Source of the DNA: an uncultured Clostridia bacterium
GTDB lineage: Bacteria > Bacillota > Clostridia > Christensenellales > UBA1242
Length of the DNA: 64,000 nt
Assembly (NCBI GenBank): GCA_934772045.1
Contig: CAKVMH010000001.1
Coordinates: forward strand, 1 to 64,000
Direction of reading: 5' to 3'
Made by a program: the position numbers and the translations under genes. Shown piece after piece: positions 1 through 8,594 of this stretch (position 1 is its first letter; each line of letters begins with the position of its first letter). The notes below the pieces were generated by a model. It saw nothing but the letters and a program-made list of their open reading frames with translations, searched no databases and was not told the origin of the DNA.

Positions 1-308
1 ACCTATGCCGGTTCGCGAAAAATCCTTCGCCAACCCGCATTCGTAAACTCATGCCGGTGTGGCGAAATGGCAGACGCGCGTCGCAATCGTCGCTTATTGA
101 TCGATTGCTTTGCAATCTCAACCTTTGCTTGATTGTTCCTTAATCCCTTCCACAAACAAGTTGTGGTGGGAACCCTTGTAGTCCTGTGCTGTAACTCAGG
201 TCACAAAATTTCATCTTAATACTTAATCCGCACCTATGCCGGTTCGCGAAAAATCCTTCGCCAACCCGCATTCGTAAACTCATGCCGGTGTGGCGAAATG
301 GCAGACGC
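1..308. repeat. Direct repeat, 77 bp copies 231 bp apart, with broken tRNA-Leu 5' part
   Basis: Positions 1-77 are identical to 232-308. Each copy ends with the first 25 nt of a tRNA-Leu gene (53-77 and 284-308). After position 77 the first copy diverges, so it is a tRNA fragment without anticodon arm or 3' half. The repeat reaches the left window edge, so it may extend further or be part of a longer tandem array with a 231 bp period. The 154 bp between copies (78-231) carries no gene I can support. This could be a local tandem duplication, a remnant attachment-site duplication, or an assembly artefact. Confidence 0.8.
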
Positions 309-371
309 ACAGGACTTAAAATCCTGGGGACCTCACCGTCCGTGTCGGTTCGACCCCGACCACCGGCACCA
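284..371 (+). tRNA. tRNA-Leu (anticodon TAA)
   Basis: A complete cloverleaf can be read. The 7-bp acceptor stem GCCGGTG (284-290) pairs with CACCGGC (361-367), followed by an encoded ACCA. The anticodon stem CAGGA/TCCTG encloses the loop CTTAAAA with anticodon TAA, which decodes UUA. A long variable arm is present as expected for a class II leucine tRNA, and the T arm has the GGTTCGA motif. It is followed by a hairpin with a T run. Confidence 0.95.
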
Positions 372-380
372 CAACTAGTA

Positions 381-416
381 AAAAAATGAACCCTTATCAT
401 TTGGGTTCTTTTTTTC
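381..416 (+). terminator. Rho-independent terminator after tRNA-Leu
   Basis: The inverted repeat GAACCC (388-393) / GGGTTC (403-408) is extended by A-run/T-run pairing and followed by seven or more T residues. It lies 10 nt after the tRNA 3' end. Confidence 0.75.
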
Positions 417-532
417 ATTATTTTTGTTGGAGTCGAGCAAATTTGACCCCGTCTAATTCGTGTAAACACTCGTACTCGTTGCGATAAACTTGCCCACTAG
501 GGCAACTTTCTTTACATTACTTCCCACCGACA

Positions 533-570
533 CAAAAAACAGACTCTTTTAAGAATCTGTTTTTTATTTT
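533..570. terminator. Bidirectional terminator downstream of glnS
   Basis: A hairpin ACAGA-CTCTT-TT-AAGAA-TCTGT with one mismatch is flanked by an A run on one side and a T run on the other. It can therefore terminate minus-strand transcripts of glnS, whose stop is at 615, and plus-strand read-through. The 120 bp between it and the tRNA terminator show nothing else. Confidence 0.7.
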
Positions 571-614
571 TAATATCCTAATAGTTGCTTACTTTTAATC
601 TTAACTAATCTTGC

Positions 615-2294
615 TTATTTATTAAATGAATCTTTGAGTGAGATTGTGGAATTGAAGATGTAGTTTTCTTGGGTGCTGTCCTTATCCAAAGTGTAATAGC
701 CTTTGCGCATGAACTGGAATTTATCGTAAGGTTTGGCAGTTTTTAAATAGTTTTCTGCAAATGCTTTGCTTTCAGTGAGTGAATTTGGTTCCAAAATATC
801 GTCAATTGAAACACCCTGCGCGAGTGCTTTGCCTGGCCATAAATATTCCGCTTTTGTTAAGTTTTTGAAGTTGCGAATTGTACATTCAAAACCATTGTCT
901 TCTGCAACAAAATGAATTGTACCTTTAACTTTCATTCCGCTGTTATCTTGCCCGCTTTTTGTGCCTGGGATATATTCACATTTCAAATAATCAATCTCGC
1001 CATTATCTTTATACACAACTTCGTTGCATTTTATGATGTATGCGCCTTTCAAACGCACCATACCGCCAACAACAAGGCGGTTATATTTTGGTGGTGGGTT
1101 AAGGGCGAAATCTTCTTTTTCAATATACACAACTTTGCCGAATTTGCCTTTATGTGTGCCAGCGGTTTCATCTGCTGGGTTGTTTTGTATTTCAATATCT
1201 TCCGTTTTGCCGTCTTCCCAATTTGTTATAACGACTTTAAGTGGGTCAAGCACAACCATTGCCCTTGTTGCCACGCGGTTTAAATCGTCGCGGATATAAT
1301 GTTCAAGTGAACTAAATGGAATTGTACTTTCACTGGCAACCACGCCACAACTGCGAATGAAGTTTTTAACACCTTCTGCCGTGTAACCGCGCCTTTTCAT
1401 GCCGACAATTGTCAAATATCTAGGGTCGTCCCAGCCTAAAACCTTGCCTGAGTTGACAAGTGCTTTAAGGTAACGCTTGCCGAGCAAAACATTCTCCAAA
1501 TTCAGGGTTGAAAACTCGCGTTGTTTTGGTGGATAAGGTTTATCCCAACCATGTTCAATAAACCAATCGTAAACTTCACGGTGCACGCGGAAAGTGATGT
1601 CACACAAACTGTAAGTAACCCCTTCCAAAGCGTCTTCCATTGGGTGTGCAAAGTCGTAAATTGGATAAATGCACCATTTGTCACCAGTCTTGTAATGGTG
1701 CTCGCGTGAAATTTTATACATAATAGGGTCGCGCATCAAAATGTTAGGGTGGCTCATATCAATTTTGGCACGAAGTGTAAGGCTTCCGTCCGGATATTTC
1801 CCTGCCTTCATCTCGCGGAATAAGCGCAAACTTTCTTCTGCTGGGCGGTCACGGTATGGGCTGTTTTTGCCTGGTTCGGTAAGGGTACCTTTCATTGCAA
1901 GTTGTTCTTCCTGGCTCAACTCGTCAACATAGGCATAGCCTTTCATAATCATTTTTTCAGCGATTTCATAAATCTTGTCAAAATACGCTTCGGACGCAAA
2001 AATCATGGCCTTAGGTGTGTAGCCAAGCCACTTTAAATCTTCCATATAACTATCCGCAAATTCGCCTTGTTCACGGCTAGGGTTGGTGTCGTCCATACGA
2101 AGGTATGTGTACCCACCAAATTTAATTGCTGTTTCAAAGTCAATCATCCAAGCCTTGCAATGCCCAATATGCCAATAACCGCTTGGTTCAGGTGGACAAC
2201 GCGTAATAACTTCTTTGCTCCTACCCGCTTTTAAATCTGCCAAAATTTCATCTTCAATAAAATTTGATGGTGTGATGCTGTCTAAATCAATCAT
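615..2294 (-). CDS. glnS: Glutaminyl-tRNA synthetase
   Basis: A 559-residue class I aminoacyl-tRNA synthetase that charges tRNA-Gln directly. The N-terminal Rossmann signature PPEPSGYWHIGH contains the HIGH motif at about residue 43. The GlnRS-typical segment GWDDPR and RRRGYT-like KRRGYT occurs near residues 290-305. The KMSKS-equivalent loop is the degenerate LLGKR, a variant of the usual VMSKR. The C-terminal half carries the two anticodon-binding beta barrels typical of GlnRS. The length matches the bacterial family (about 550 residues). The start has a GAGGGA ribosome site. Its presence suggests that direct glutaminylation occurs in this organism rather than only the transamidation route. 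Monocistronic; a good promoter lies at 2331-2359. Confidence 0.96.
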   Translation of the reverse strand: MIDLDSITPSNFIEDEILADLKAGRSKEVITRCPPEPSGYWHIGHCKAWMIDFETAIKFGGYTYLRMDDTNPSREQGEFADSYMEDLKWLGYTPKAMIFASEAYFDKIYEIAEKMIMKGYAYVDELSQEEQLAMKGTLTEPGKNSPYRDRPAEESLRLFREMKAGKYPDGSLTLRAKIDMSHPNILMRDPIMYKISREHHYKTGDKWCIYPIYDFAHPMEDALEGVTYSLCDITFRVHREVYDWFIEHGWDKPYPPKQREFSTLNLENVLLGKRYLKALVNSGKVLGWDDPRYLTIVGMKRRGYTAEGVKNFIRSCGVVASESTIPFSSLEHYIRDDLNRVATRAMVVLDPLKVVITNWEDGKTEDIEIQNNPADETAGTHKGKFGKVVYIEKEDFALNPPPKYNRLVVGGMVRLKGAYIIKCNEVVYKDNGEIDYLKCEYIPGTKSGQDNSGMKVKGTIHFVAEDNGFECTIRNFKNLTKAEYLWPGKALAQGVSIDDILEPNSLTESKAFAENYLKTAKPYDKFQFMRKGYYTLDKDSTQENYIFNSTISLKDSFNK

Positions 2295-2330
2295 ATTCCC
2301 TCTTTTGATGTTAACTAATTTAATAGCATT

Positions 2331-2359
2331 ATTTTAAACGTAAAAAACTTATTTGTCAA
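2331..2359 (-). promoter_or_regulatory. SigA-type promoter of glnS
   Basis: Read on the minus strand: -35 TTGACA (2354-2359), a 17-bp spacer, and -10 TAAAAT (2331-2336), giving a start of transcription about 30 nt before the glnS start codon. Confidence 0.75.
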
Positions 2360-2407
2360 ATTATAACGTAAGTTTGTTTACAATTTAAGTGCAAACTTGT
2401 AAGTTCA

Positions 2408-4036
2408 CTATTTAACTTTTTGGGTTTGATAATCAGTGTAATTGCCTTGATATGTTTTAATTTGCAAGTTTTCAAATGCAATAATTTTTGTTGCAAGCTT
2501 ATTTATAAAATACCTGTCATGGCTAACAAAAATTATTGTGCCTTTGAATGATTTTAAACTGTCTTCAAGCACTTCACGCGTTGTAATGTCAATGTGGTTT
2601 GTTGGTTCGTCTAAAATTAGTAAATTAATTTTACTTTGAAGCATAATAGCCAATTTCAACCTTAATTTTTCACCACCAGAAAGGTTACAAACCCTTTTAT
2701 CCCAATCAGATTTATAAAATTGGAAATTGTATAAAATGCTCCTTGCTTTTTGCTCGTCAAAGCCGAGTTCGTTCATAAAAGTCCAAAGCAAAGTTTGGCT
2801 GTTGTCATAAAACTCTATAATCTGCGATAAATAGCCGATTTTTTGATTGTTGCCTAATTTAAGCTCGCCTTCGTAATCATTAATCTCGCCTAAAATTGTT
2901 TTGATTAGGGTTGTTTTTCCACATCCATTTTTACCTAAAATTGCAACTCTTTCACCATTCGTAACTAAACAATATGCGTGGCTTAAAAGTTGTTTTTCAC
3001 CAATTTTAAGTGAATAATTTTTAAGGCGCAAAACTTCATCACCAGCACGCCCAGAATTGACAAATGTAATTGGTAAATTTCGTTTTTCTTTTGGGCGGTC
3101 AATTGCATTTTCCTTTAATCTATCCAAATTTGACTGTATCGCCTTTGCACGCCTAAAAAATGTCGGATTATCTGCCATTTTGCCCCATTCTTTTAAGCGT
3201 TTGATTGCTTTTTCCATTTCTTCAAATTTCTTTTGTTGTAATTTGTACTGCTCAAATTCTTTAACTTCTTCTGCTTCTTTTTGCTCTAAATATCTGGTGT
3301 AATTACCTAAATAGGTTTTAACTTTTCCGTCGTCCAACTCAATAATTTTATTTATCACCCTATCTAAAAAATATCTGTCGTGGCTGACAATAATAACACT
3401 ACCTTTATAATCTTTAATATATTGCTCCAACCATTCAATACGGGCAATGTCCAAATGGTTTGTAGGCTCGTCTAACAACAATAGGTCAGGTTTACTAATT
3501 AAGATTTTTGCAAAATTAATAAGGGTTCGTTCCCCGCCTGAAAGTGTGTTAAACTCACGCTCTAACAAACTTTTATCAATTTTTAAACCATTAACAACAT
3601 AATTTATCTGGTTTTCCACATCATAGCCACCCATAGCAATAAATTTTTCTTGCAAAGCACAATATCTTTTAATAAGAACATCTAATTTGTCTTGGTCAGT
3701 TTCGCATGCCATTTGGTTTTCGAAATTCTTCAATTCGGCCTCAATTGGACGCAAAAAATCAAAAGCAGAATTTAAAATTTCACCACATTTGCCTTGTTTT
3801 ACATCTGCATTGTCACCCTGCTCTAAATACTCCAACTTTGTGCCTTTTTTGAAACTTATGTCGCCAGAATTGCAAGTTTCAATGCCGGCAATTATTTTTA
3901 AAAGTGTTGATTTGCCCGCACCATTAAGCCCAACTATTGCCACTTTTTCGCCTTCATTGATTGTGAAGGAAACTTTATTTAATATATCCCCAAAGCCGTA
4001 TGACTTTGAAACATTATTTACATTTAACACTAACAT
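2408..4036 (-). CDS. ABC-F family ATP-binding protein
   Basis: 542 residues with two complete ATP-binding cassettes and no membrane segments, the layout of ABC-F proteins that act on the ribosome. Domain 1 has Walker A GLNGAGKST near residue 38, signature LSGGERT and Walker B LLLLDEPTNHLD. Domain 2 has GKNGCGKTT, LSGGEKLRL and LLILDEPTNHID. A charged linker of about 80 residues rich in E, K and R joins them. ABC-F members act as translation factors (EttA, Uup, YbiT types) or antibiotic ribosome-protection proteins; the sequence seen here does not decide which. The long C-terminal coiled coil of Uup is absent. It has an AAGGAG ribosome site. Confidence 0.92.
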   Translation of the reverse strand: MLVLNVNNVSKSYGFGDILNKVSFTINEGEKVAIVGLNGAGKSTLLKIIAGIETCNSGDISFKKGTKLEYLEQGDNADVKQGKCGEILNSAFDFLRPIEAELKNFENQMACETDQDKLDVLIKRYCALQEKFIAMGGYDVENQINYVVNGLKIDKSLLEREFNTLSGGERTLINFAKILISKPDLLLLDEPTNHLDIARIEWLEQYIKDYKGSVIIVSHDRYFLDRVINKIIELDDGKVKTYLGNYTRYLEQKEAEEVKEFEQYKLQQKKFEEMEKAIKRLKEWGKMADNPTFFRRAKAIQSNLDRLKENAIDRPKEKRNLPITFVNSGRAGDEVLRLKNYSLKIGEKQLLSHAYCLVTNGERVAILGKNGCGKTTLIKTILGEINDYEGELKLGNNQKIGYLSQIIEFYDNSQTLLWTFMNELGFDEQKARSILYNFQFYKSDWDKRVCNLSGGEKLRLKLAIMLQSKINLLILDEPTNHIDITTREVLEDSLKSFKGTIIFVSHDRYFINKLATKIIAFENLQIKTYQGNYTDYQTQKVK

Positions 4037-4314
4037 ACTATACTCCTTAAAATAAAATTGTCACACTGTTTGTTTTAATTGGAACAATCGGTTGTATAGT
4101 TAATAAAAGATTTTAAATTAGATATAAAAAAACTACACAAACCTCCAAATAAAACAACAAAACATAAGTTGCATCAATCGTGCAACATTAAGATAGTGTT
4201 ATTAGCATGCGAGAATTGTATAGTACCTCATTTTTTTCACCTAATTATATATTAAAGGAAAAATTTTTTAATGTCAACAATTTTTAAATTAAAAAAATTA
4301 CCTAAGAATTTTGA

Positions 4315-5403
4315 CTATTCCATGGTAATTGTGTTGTTTTCATTTAATTTAAGGCGTCTATCTGCCAACTTTTCAAAAATGTCCAAACTTCTGCTTGGCA
4401 CCATAACGGCAAGCATGGTTACACTGCCATTATTTGCCCCATTTTTAGCAATTGACATGAGTGTTTTTGTCACATGCAAATCTTCAACATCAACACCCCT
4501 AACCGATTGAACATCGTCAACTGCGATAACGCAACTTTCGCCCATTTCAACAATGCGTTTTGCGCGTTCAGTTGCCAAAATAACTGTGCGCCTAGCATCG
4601 TCAATTGGGTCAGCAAAATCTGTCACAAAACATTCAACATCTTTTAAATCGTTTAAAATGAAGCGGTTTTTATCCACGATTGAAACATTTATATAAATTT
4701 TCCTGTCCGCTTGACAATTTTTCAACATTTCAACAACAGCCATTGAGTTTTGAACGTTATTAGAACCATAAAGATAAACATTGTCGCCAACATTCACGCC
4801 GAAAGACGCATATGTGGGATTTGTAAACATTAATTTTTCACTTTCACGTTTATGTTCGATTGTGCCAAAATCTGTGCGAACTTTATTATGTTTTGCAATG
4901 CAAGTGCGGTTAATGTTTAAAATTTTTTCCACATTCCTTTCACCATTTTGAAGTTCCACCATCACTAAATCGCCAGATTTTAAATTATAATTATCCACCA
5001 TTCCTTTTGGCAAATGTAGACATGCCATTTTGCCCTTTTGATAAACCCACAAAAGTGAATTTGAACTGGAAATTTCAGCATAGCCATTCACTGTTGTGAT
5101 ATTGTCATCATAAGTAAATTGTGAATTTTGCATCAATGTGGAATTGCTGTATATAGGTGAATTTTGCATGCCCACAAAACTATCAACAAAAGGATAACCA
5201 TAATTTTTAGGTGGCCTACCCTGTTTTGTTTTAGCAATGTATGGTTGTTTGCGCCCTTCACTTATCTCAATAATTTCATCAATCAATTCATCTTTCTTTT
5301 TGCAGGTGGGCGAATAAACACCAGTTCGACGAGCGAACTCACGCAATGCAAAAATACTTAATTCATTCAATTCCTTTCTTGTCATACAAGAAAATTTTAC
5401 CAT
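4315..5403 (-). CDS. Rho-like protein lacking the P-loop
   Basis: 362 residues resembling transcription termination factor Rho in order. Residues about 7-50 match the Rho N-terminal helical domain (LREFARRTGVYSPT, KKDELIDEI). Residues about 100-170 match the RNA-binding cold-shock domain (LKSGDLVMVEL, like Rho LRTGD). The rest matches the motor core: TDFADPIDDARRTVILATERAKRIVE corresponds to the Rho TFDEP...AEMV...AKRLVE stretch, and EKLADRRLKL to the R-loop end. The Walker A position reads YGSNNVQNS instead of PPKAGKT, so the catalytic lysine and glycines are missing, and about 50 C-terminal residues are absent. It is unlikely to hydrolyse ATP. Divergent from the HTH gene at 5665. The promoter -35 (5432-5437) lies inside an operator-like palindrome, and the -10 (5409-5414) ends 5 nt before the start codon, implying a leaderless mRNA. 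Confidence 0.75.
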   Translation of the reverse strand: MVKFSCMTRKELNELSIFALREFARRTGVYSPTCKKKDELIDEIIEISEGRKQPYIAKTKQGRPPKNYGYPFVDSFVGMQNSPIYSNSTLMQNSQFTYDDNITTVNGYAEISSSNSLLWVYQKGKMACLHLPKGMVDNYNLKSGDLVMVELQNGERNVEKILNINRTCIAKHNKVRTDFGTIEHKRESEKLMFTNPTYASFGVNVGDNVYLYGSNNVQNSMAVVEMLKNCQADRKIYINVSIVDKNRFILNDLKDVECFVTDFADPIDDARRTVILATERAKRIVEMGESCVIAVDDVQSVRGVDVEDLHVTKTLMSIAKNGANNGSVTMLAVMVPSRSLDIFEKLADRRLKLNENNTITME

Positions 5404-5427
5404 ACTAAAATTTAAAAGTCAAAGGCT

Positions 5428-5480
5428 TTTTGTACAAAATTGTTTCGACAATATTCAACAATTTTCGATTTTGTACGAAA
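5428..5480. promoter_or_regulatory. Operator-like palindromes upstream of the Rho-like gene
   Basis: TTTTGTACAAAA (5428-5439, perfect dyad) and TTTTGTACGAAA (5469-5480). The first overlaps the predicted -35 of the Rho-like gene. The same 12-mer occurs in pairs at 9893-9923 and 43150-43180. Confidence 0.6.
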
Positions 5481-5544
5481 GTCCCACTTTTAACACCCTT
5501 TTAAGACCCATTTTATATGTAAGCCAAAATAAAAAGACCTAAAT

Positions 5545-5567
5545 TTGTACAAAATGGTTTTGTACAA
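5545..5567. promoter_or_regulatory. Perfect inverted repeat, operator candidate
   Basis: TTGTACAAAA and TTTTGTACAA, each 10 bp, separated by TGG, lie about 100 bp upstream of the HTH regulator gene at 5665. They share the TTTTGTACAAAA family motif and suggest autoregulation, though no binding data are available. Confidence 0.6.
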
Positions 5568-5664
5568 TATTAATTTAACTACAACTTTTTATAATGTCAA
5601 TGAAAATGTATACAAGTTTTGATAAAACGCAAATTATTTATAAAATCTCGTACATATTACTTTT

Positions 5665-6084
5665 ATGAAAAGATTTGAAGAATTAGTTAACACCAACCAC
5701 AAAGGTAAAAAAGAATTGGCTGAGTTTGTAAATATCCCTGTTACCCTTGTTTATAAATGGCTAAACAATGAAACAAACCCTAGTTTCAAAAATCTAATTC
5801 TTATTGCAGATTTTTACGAAATTAGTGTTGATTATCTTGTTGGCAGAACAGAAGATGACAGTTCAGTTAAAACCAAAATTTTAATTCCATTTGATGAGAA
5901 TGTCAAGACAATTTTAAAAACAAAACACATAACAAAATATAGAATGTTTAAAGATTGTGGTTTTAGTGACGGGCACGAGTTTTCATGGTTTACCCTTAAA
6001 AACTTGCCCCGTTACGATAATTTAATCAAAATGGCAGACTATTTAAATGTTTCAATGGACGAACTTATGGGAAGAGTGATATAA
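5665..6084 (+). CDS. Tandem helix-turn-helix (XRE-type) regulator
   Basis: 139 residues. Residues 14-60 form a Cro/CI-type helix-turn-helix (KELAEFVNIPVTLVYKWLNN, then NLILIADFYEISVDYLVGR). Residues about 78-139 repeat the pattern in a more divergent form, ending NLIKMADYLNVSMDELMGRV, so the protein looks like an internal duplication of one HTH domain. It is divergently transcribed from the Rho-like gene, and the shared 260-bp intergenic region holds TTTTGTACAAAA palindromes, making it the best in-window candidate for the protein that binds them. No clear ribosome site precedes ATG. Function as repressor or activator is unknown. Confidence 0.8.
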   Translation: MKRFEELVNTNHKGKKELAEFVNIPVTLVYKWLNNETNPSFKNLILIADFYEISVDYLVGRTEDDSSVKTKILIPFDENVKTILKTKHITKYRMFKDCGFSDGHEFSWFTLKNLPRYDNLIKMADYLNVSMDELMGRVI

Positions 6085-6111
6085 CTTTCATTTTTACATT
6101 TTTAAAAATTA

Positions 6112-6147
6112 AAAACCCCATTCGCATTAAGCAAAGGGGCTTTTTTA
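6112..6147 (+). terminator. Terminator after the tandem HTH gene
   Basis: An imperfect hairpin between CCCC (6116-6119) and GGGG is followed by a run of six T residues, 28 bp after the stop codon. Confidence 0.6.
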
Positions 6148-6171
6148 ATGTAAAAGTGTGAAAACAATTAT

Positions 6172-6248
6172 TTCTTTAGCCTGTTATGCCCAAAGAAATC
6201 ATAAAAATGATATGACTTCTTTAGCCTGTTATGCCTAAAGAAATCATA
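6172..6248. repeat. Tandem duplication of the mazF 3' end
   Basis: 6172-6203 and 6217-6248 are near-identical 32-bp copies (one difference seen) 45 bp apart. The right copy is the last codons of mazF; the left copy lies beyond the stop codon. A similar duplicated gene 3' end is found at 39191-39440. Confidence 0.8.
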
Positions 6249-6568
6249 ATTGCAACATCTATGCGGTGCATAGTGGCATTGTCTATTGTGCTCACCTTTT
6301 CTTTTAATCGGCGTTTATCTAGCGTGCGAATTTGCTCCAACAAAACGACGCTATCTTTTGGCAGGTTAAATGCCATATGGTTTAATTCAATATGCGTTGG
6401 CAATTTTGCTTTGCTAAGTTGACTTGTTATCGCAGCAATGATGACGGTTGGGCTAAACTTATTGCCAACATCGTTTTGCACAACCAAAACTGGGCGAACA
6501 CCACCCTGTTCGCTCCCCACCACTGGGCTAAGGTCCGCATAATAGATATCACCGCGATTAATGTCCAT
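6221..6568 (-). CDS. mazF: MazF/PemK-family endoribonuclease toxin
   Basis: 115 residues, full length for the EndoA/NdoA group of mRNA interferases. The N-terminal [29 protein letters not shown] is the diagnostic PemK/MazF strand-loop region, including the catalytic-region arginine in GGVRP. The central IIAAITSQ contains the conserved threonine-serine. The C-terminal [12 protein letters not shown] matches the family. It cleaves specific RNA sequences when its antitoxin is lost. It overlaps the upstream gene by one base (TAATG), indicating translational coupling. Confidence 0.93.
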   Translation of the reverse strand: MDINRGDIYYADLSPVVGSEQGGVRPVLVVQNDVGNKFSPTVIIAAITSQLSKAKLPTHIELNHMAFNLPKDSVVLLEQIRTLDKRRLKEKVSTIDNATMHRIDVAIMISLGITG

Positions 6569-6759
6569 TAATTTCCTTTTAAATAGTCAATGGTAAGGTC
6601 AAAACTGTCGGTATATTCGAACTCATTTTCGATGGTTGTTATTGCCCTTACATATTCATTTTCAGTATATGCAGAAACATCAAACTTTGGCATTTTAGGT
6701 TTGTCAAAATCGCGCATGGTGCCAATGTAATGGATGTACGCATCTGCCTGTTCGTTCAT
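6568..6759 (-). CDS. Probable MazF antitoxin, non-canonical
   Basis: 63 residues, strongly acidic C-terminal half ([20 protein letters not shown]). It sits directly upstream of mazF with stop and start codons overlapping as TAATG, the usual antitoxin-toxin order. It has a good AGGGGGAT ribosome site. I see no ribbon-helix-helix or AbrB-type DNA-binding region such as EndoAI/MazE carry, so it may be a neutralising peptide without autoregulatory function. Assignment rests on position and composition only. Confidence 0.6.
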   Translation of the reverse strand: MNEQADAYIHYIGTMRDFDKPKMPKFDVSAYTENEYVRAITTIENEFEYTDSFDLTIDYLKGN

Positions 6760-6781
6760 ATAATCCCCCTATTAATTAAAT

Positions 6782-7222
6782 TTAAACTTTGGCGAGTTGA
6801 ATTTTCAATTTTTCGTAAAAATCTTCCTGCATTTGCTTAAATTCTACAACCAAATTGTTTACTTGCTCGTTCTTTGTTTTAAGGTCCTTTTCTGCTTTAA
6901 TTGCGTCGATAATGCCCATAACAGTGCCTGTAATCATCATTTCCACAATGTGACGCGGTGTTTTGTCTGTCCACAATGAAAAATAAATCATAGTTGCCTG
7001 TTTAAATTTTTTAAAAGCACTGTTTTCCTTAATTTCTTCATCTTCGCTAACCGCAAGTAAGTTACACTTTTCCCCAAACTTTTGGTAAGCATCAAATTGT
7101 TTTTTGAACAGATTTTTTAGTTTTTCATTCTCCAATTTTTTTAAAATTTTATCAATCGCAAGCATGCCAATTTGTGCATCTTGGAAAATCCTATTCAACA
7201 ATTGTAATTCAGTTTTTTCCAT
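6782..7222 (-). CDS. Small helical protein of unknown function
   Basis: 146 residues from the ATG at 7222, chosen because GGAGGAGAT lies 1-9 nt before it; an upstream in-frame ATG at 7267 lacks a ribosome site. The protein is alpha-helical and charged, with probable long helices at both ends (LLNRIFQDAQIGMLAIDKILKKLE and a C-terminal EQVNNLVVEFKQMQEDFYEKL). The layout resembles four-helix-bundle ferritin-like or DUF2383-type proteins, but no metal-ligand set is evident. No signal peptide or membrane segment. It precedes the mazF pair on the same strand with a 22-bp gap and could be co-transcribed. Confidence 0.6.
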   Translation of the reverse strand: MEKTELQLLNRIFQDAQIGMLAIDKILKKLENEKLKNLFKKQFDAYQKFGEKCNLLAVSEDEEIKENSAFKKFKQATMIYFSLWTDKTPRHIVEMMITGTVMGIIDAIKAEKDLKTKNEQVNNLVVEFKQMQEDFYEKLKIQLAKV

Positions 7223-7390
7223 ATCTCCTCCAGTGTTAGTATCTGTTAAAAGCGTTGAAATATGCATTTAATTGATAGTTTATTTAAATTTTAAATTAAG
7301 CAAAAACGGTTGAACATATGTAGCAATTAAAGGCTAAGTGCAACAAAAAAAGTGGCAATTGCCACTTAAATGTTTATAACCGCAATTTAT

Positions 7391-7544
7391 GTCACCCTGA
7401 GCATACGCAAATATATCGTATTGAGTATGTCACCCTGAACGAATGTGAAGGGTCTTGCGCAAAGCACTTTTTACGATTAATGTTTTAAAAGCAAAACAAG
7501 TTTTGCAAGATTCTTCGCTTCACTTACGCTTCGCTCAGAATGAC
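7391..7544. repeat. Dispersed palindromic repeat family 1, copy A
   Basis: It begins GTCACCCTGAGC and ends GCTCAGAATGAC, an imperfect terminal inversion, with the inner parts AAGGGTCTTGCGC and TTGCAAGATTCTTCGC. A second GTCACCCTGA start lies at 7429. Related copies occur at 26055-26215, 29296-29410, 29470-29574 and, degenerate, near 37476-37565. No coding capacity. It fills the gap between the genes at 7222 and 7605. Confidence 0.8.
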
Positions 7545-7604
7545 TAAGAAAAGTATAAATATTAAACAAATAAATTTAATACTACCTAACTATCAATAAA
7601 TATA

Positions 7605-8486
7605 TTAAATAAATATTAACGCATAGCCGATTAACAAACCTGATGAAATAAGTAATGTAATAATGAACAAATTTTCTTTCCAGTTTTTGTTTTGTTTTAA
7701 CAACACAATCAAGCCCAAGCCAGCGTTTACGCATAAACCTGCCACAAGCGCACTGAATGCAAGCCCACCTTCCAAGAATAATTGTGTAAGCACAACGCTT
7801 GAAGCGCAGTTTGGTATCAAACCTATGATAACCGCCAAAATAGGTTGCCAATACTTGTTAGCATTTAAAAATGCCTGTAAATTATCATGCCCGACCCAAA
7901 TGTCTGTTATAAAACCAAACAAGATGTTTATAAGCAATATAAAGCCACCGATTTTAAGGCAATGTAACAATGGGTGTGCCCAATCAAACGATTTAGTTTT
8001 CATGTCGTGATGACAACAGCCATGTTCTGCCAGATGAGATGTTTCACCTTCATGTGGCTCATGCACTGGTTTATTATGCCTAAAAATTAACTTGTATAAA
8101 CCAATGGCAGAATAACCAATGACAATTGCATACACAATTTTTATACCCAACAATAAAAGTAACCACAAAATCTTTGTTGGGTTTGCCAAAATAAGTGGAA
8201 TTGCTTCATCACTTGTGGCAATATATACCGCAATCAATGCACCGATTGAAATTGAACCTTTTGTGAATAAGTCGGTTGACACAATTGAAAACCCACATTG
8301 TGGCACACTACCGAGCAACGAACCAAAAATAGGGCTCAATTTACCTTTTAAAAATTTGTTTTCACTGAAATTTGTTGAGCGTTTATATTCAAACAACTCG
8401 ATAAGATAATAGACAACAAAAAGGAGCGGTAAAATTTTTACCGTATCAATCAAAGCGTCTAAAATCACATCCCAGTATTGTTTCAT
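7605..8486 (-). CDS. ArsP_2-type putative heavy-metal/manganese permease
   Basis: 293 residues, polytopic membrane protein with about eight to ten hydrophobic segments. It matches the Pfam ArsP_2 (formerly DUF2899) family. Two inverted-topology motifs are diagnostic: GSLLGSVPQCGFS at about residue 60 and GLIPNCASSVVLTQL at about residue 225. A histidine/cysteine-rich loop (HEPHEGETSHLAEHGCCHHD) near residue 145 could bind metal. The substrate is unproven; family members are proposed to export metals. The ATG at 8486 is chosen because a promoter (-35 TTGCAA 8519-8524, -10 TACAAT 8496-8501) ends only 9 nt before it, ruling out a longer form. Confidence 0.8.
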   Translation of the reverse strand: MKQYWDVILDALIDTVKILPLLFVVYYLIELFEYKRSTNFSENKFLKGKLSPIFGSLLGSVPQCGFSIVSTDLFTKGSISIGALIAVYIATSDEAIPLILANPTKILWLLLLLGIKIVYAIVIGYSAIGLYKLIFRHNKPVHEPHEGETSHLAEHGCCHHDMKTKSFDWAHPLLHCLKIGGFILLINILFGFITDIWVGHDNLQAFLNANKYWQPILAVIIGLIPNCASSVVLTQLFLEGGLAFSALVAGLCVNAGLGLIVLLKQNKNWKENLFIITLLISSGLLIGYALIFI

Positions 8487-8594
8487 GCGCAGGTTATTGT
8501 AACACAATAAATTGTATTTTGCAAGAGTTATTATACAAGTTTTTGTTTAAAATAATCCTAATAATTATATGAACACATAAAAATATAAACATGA

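Noticed and set aside
140..469. Minus-strand ORF of 109 codons across tRNA-Leu
   Set aside because: It is antisense to the tRNA and its terminator; the GAGGRGRTDT-like peptide is a well-known false ORF over leucine or serine tRNAs.
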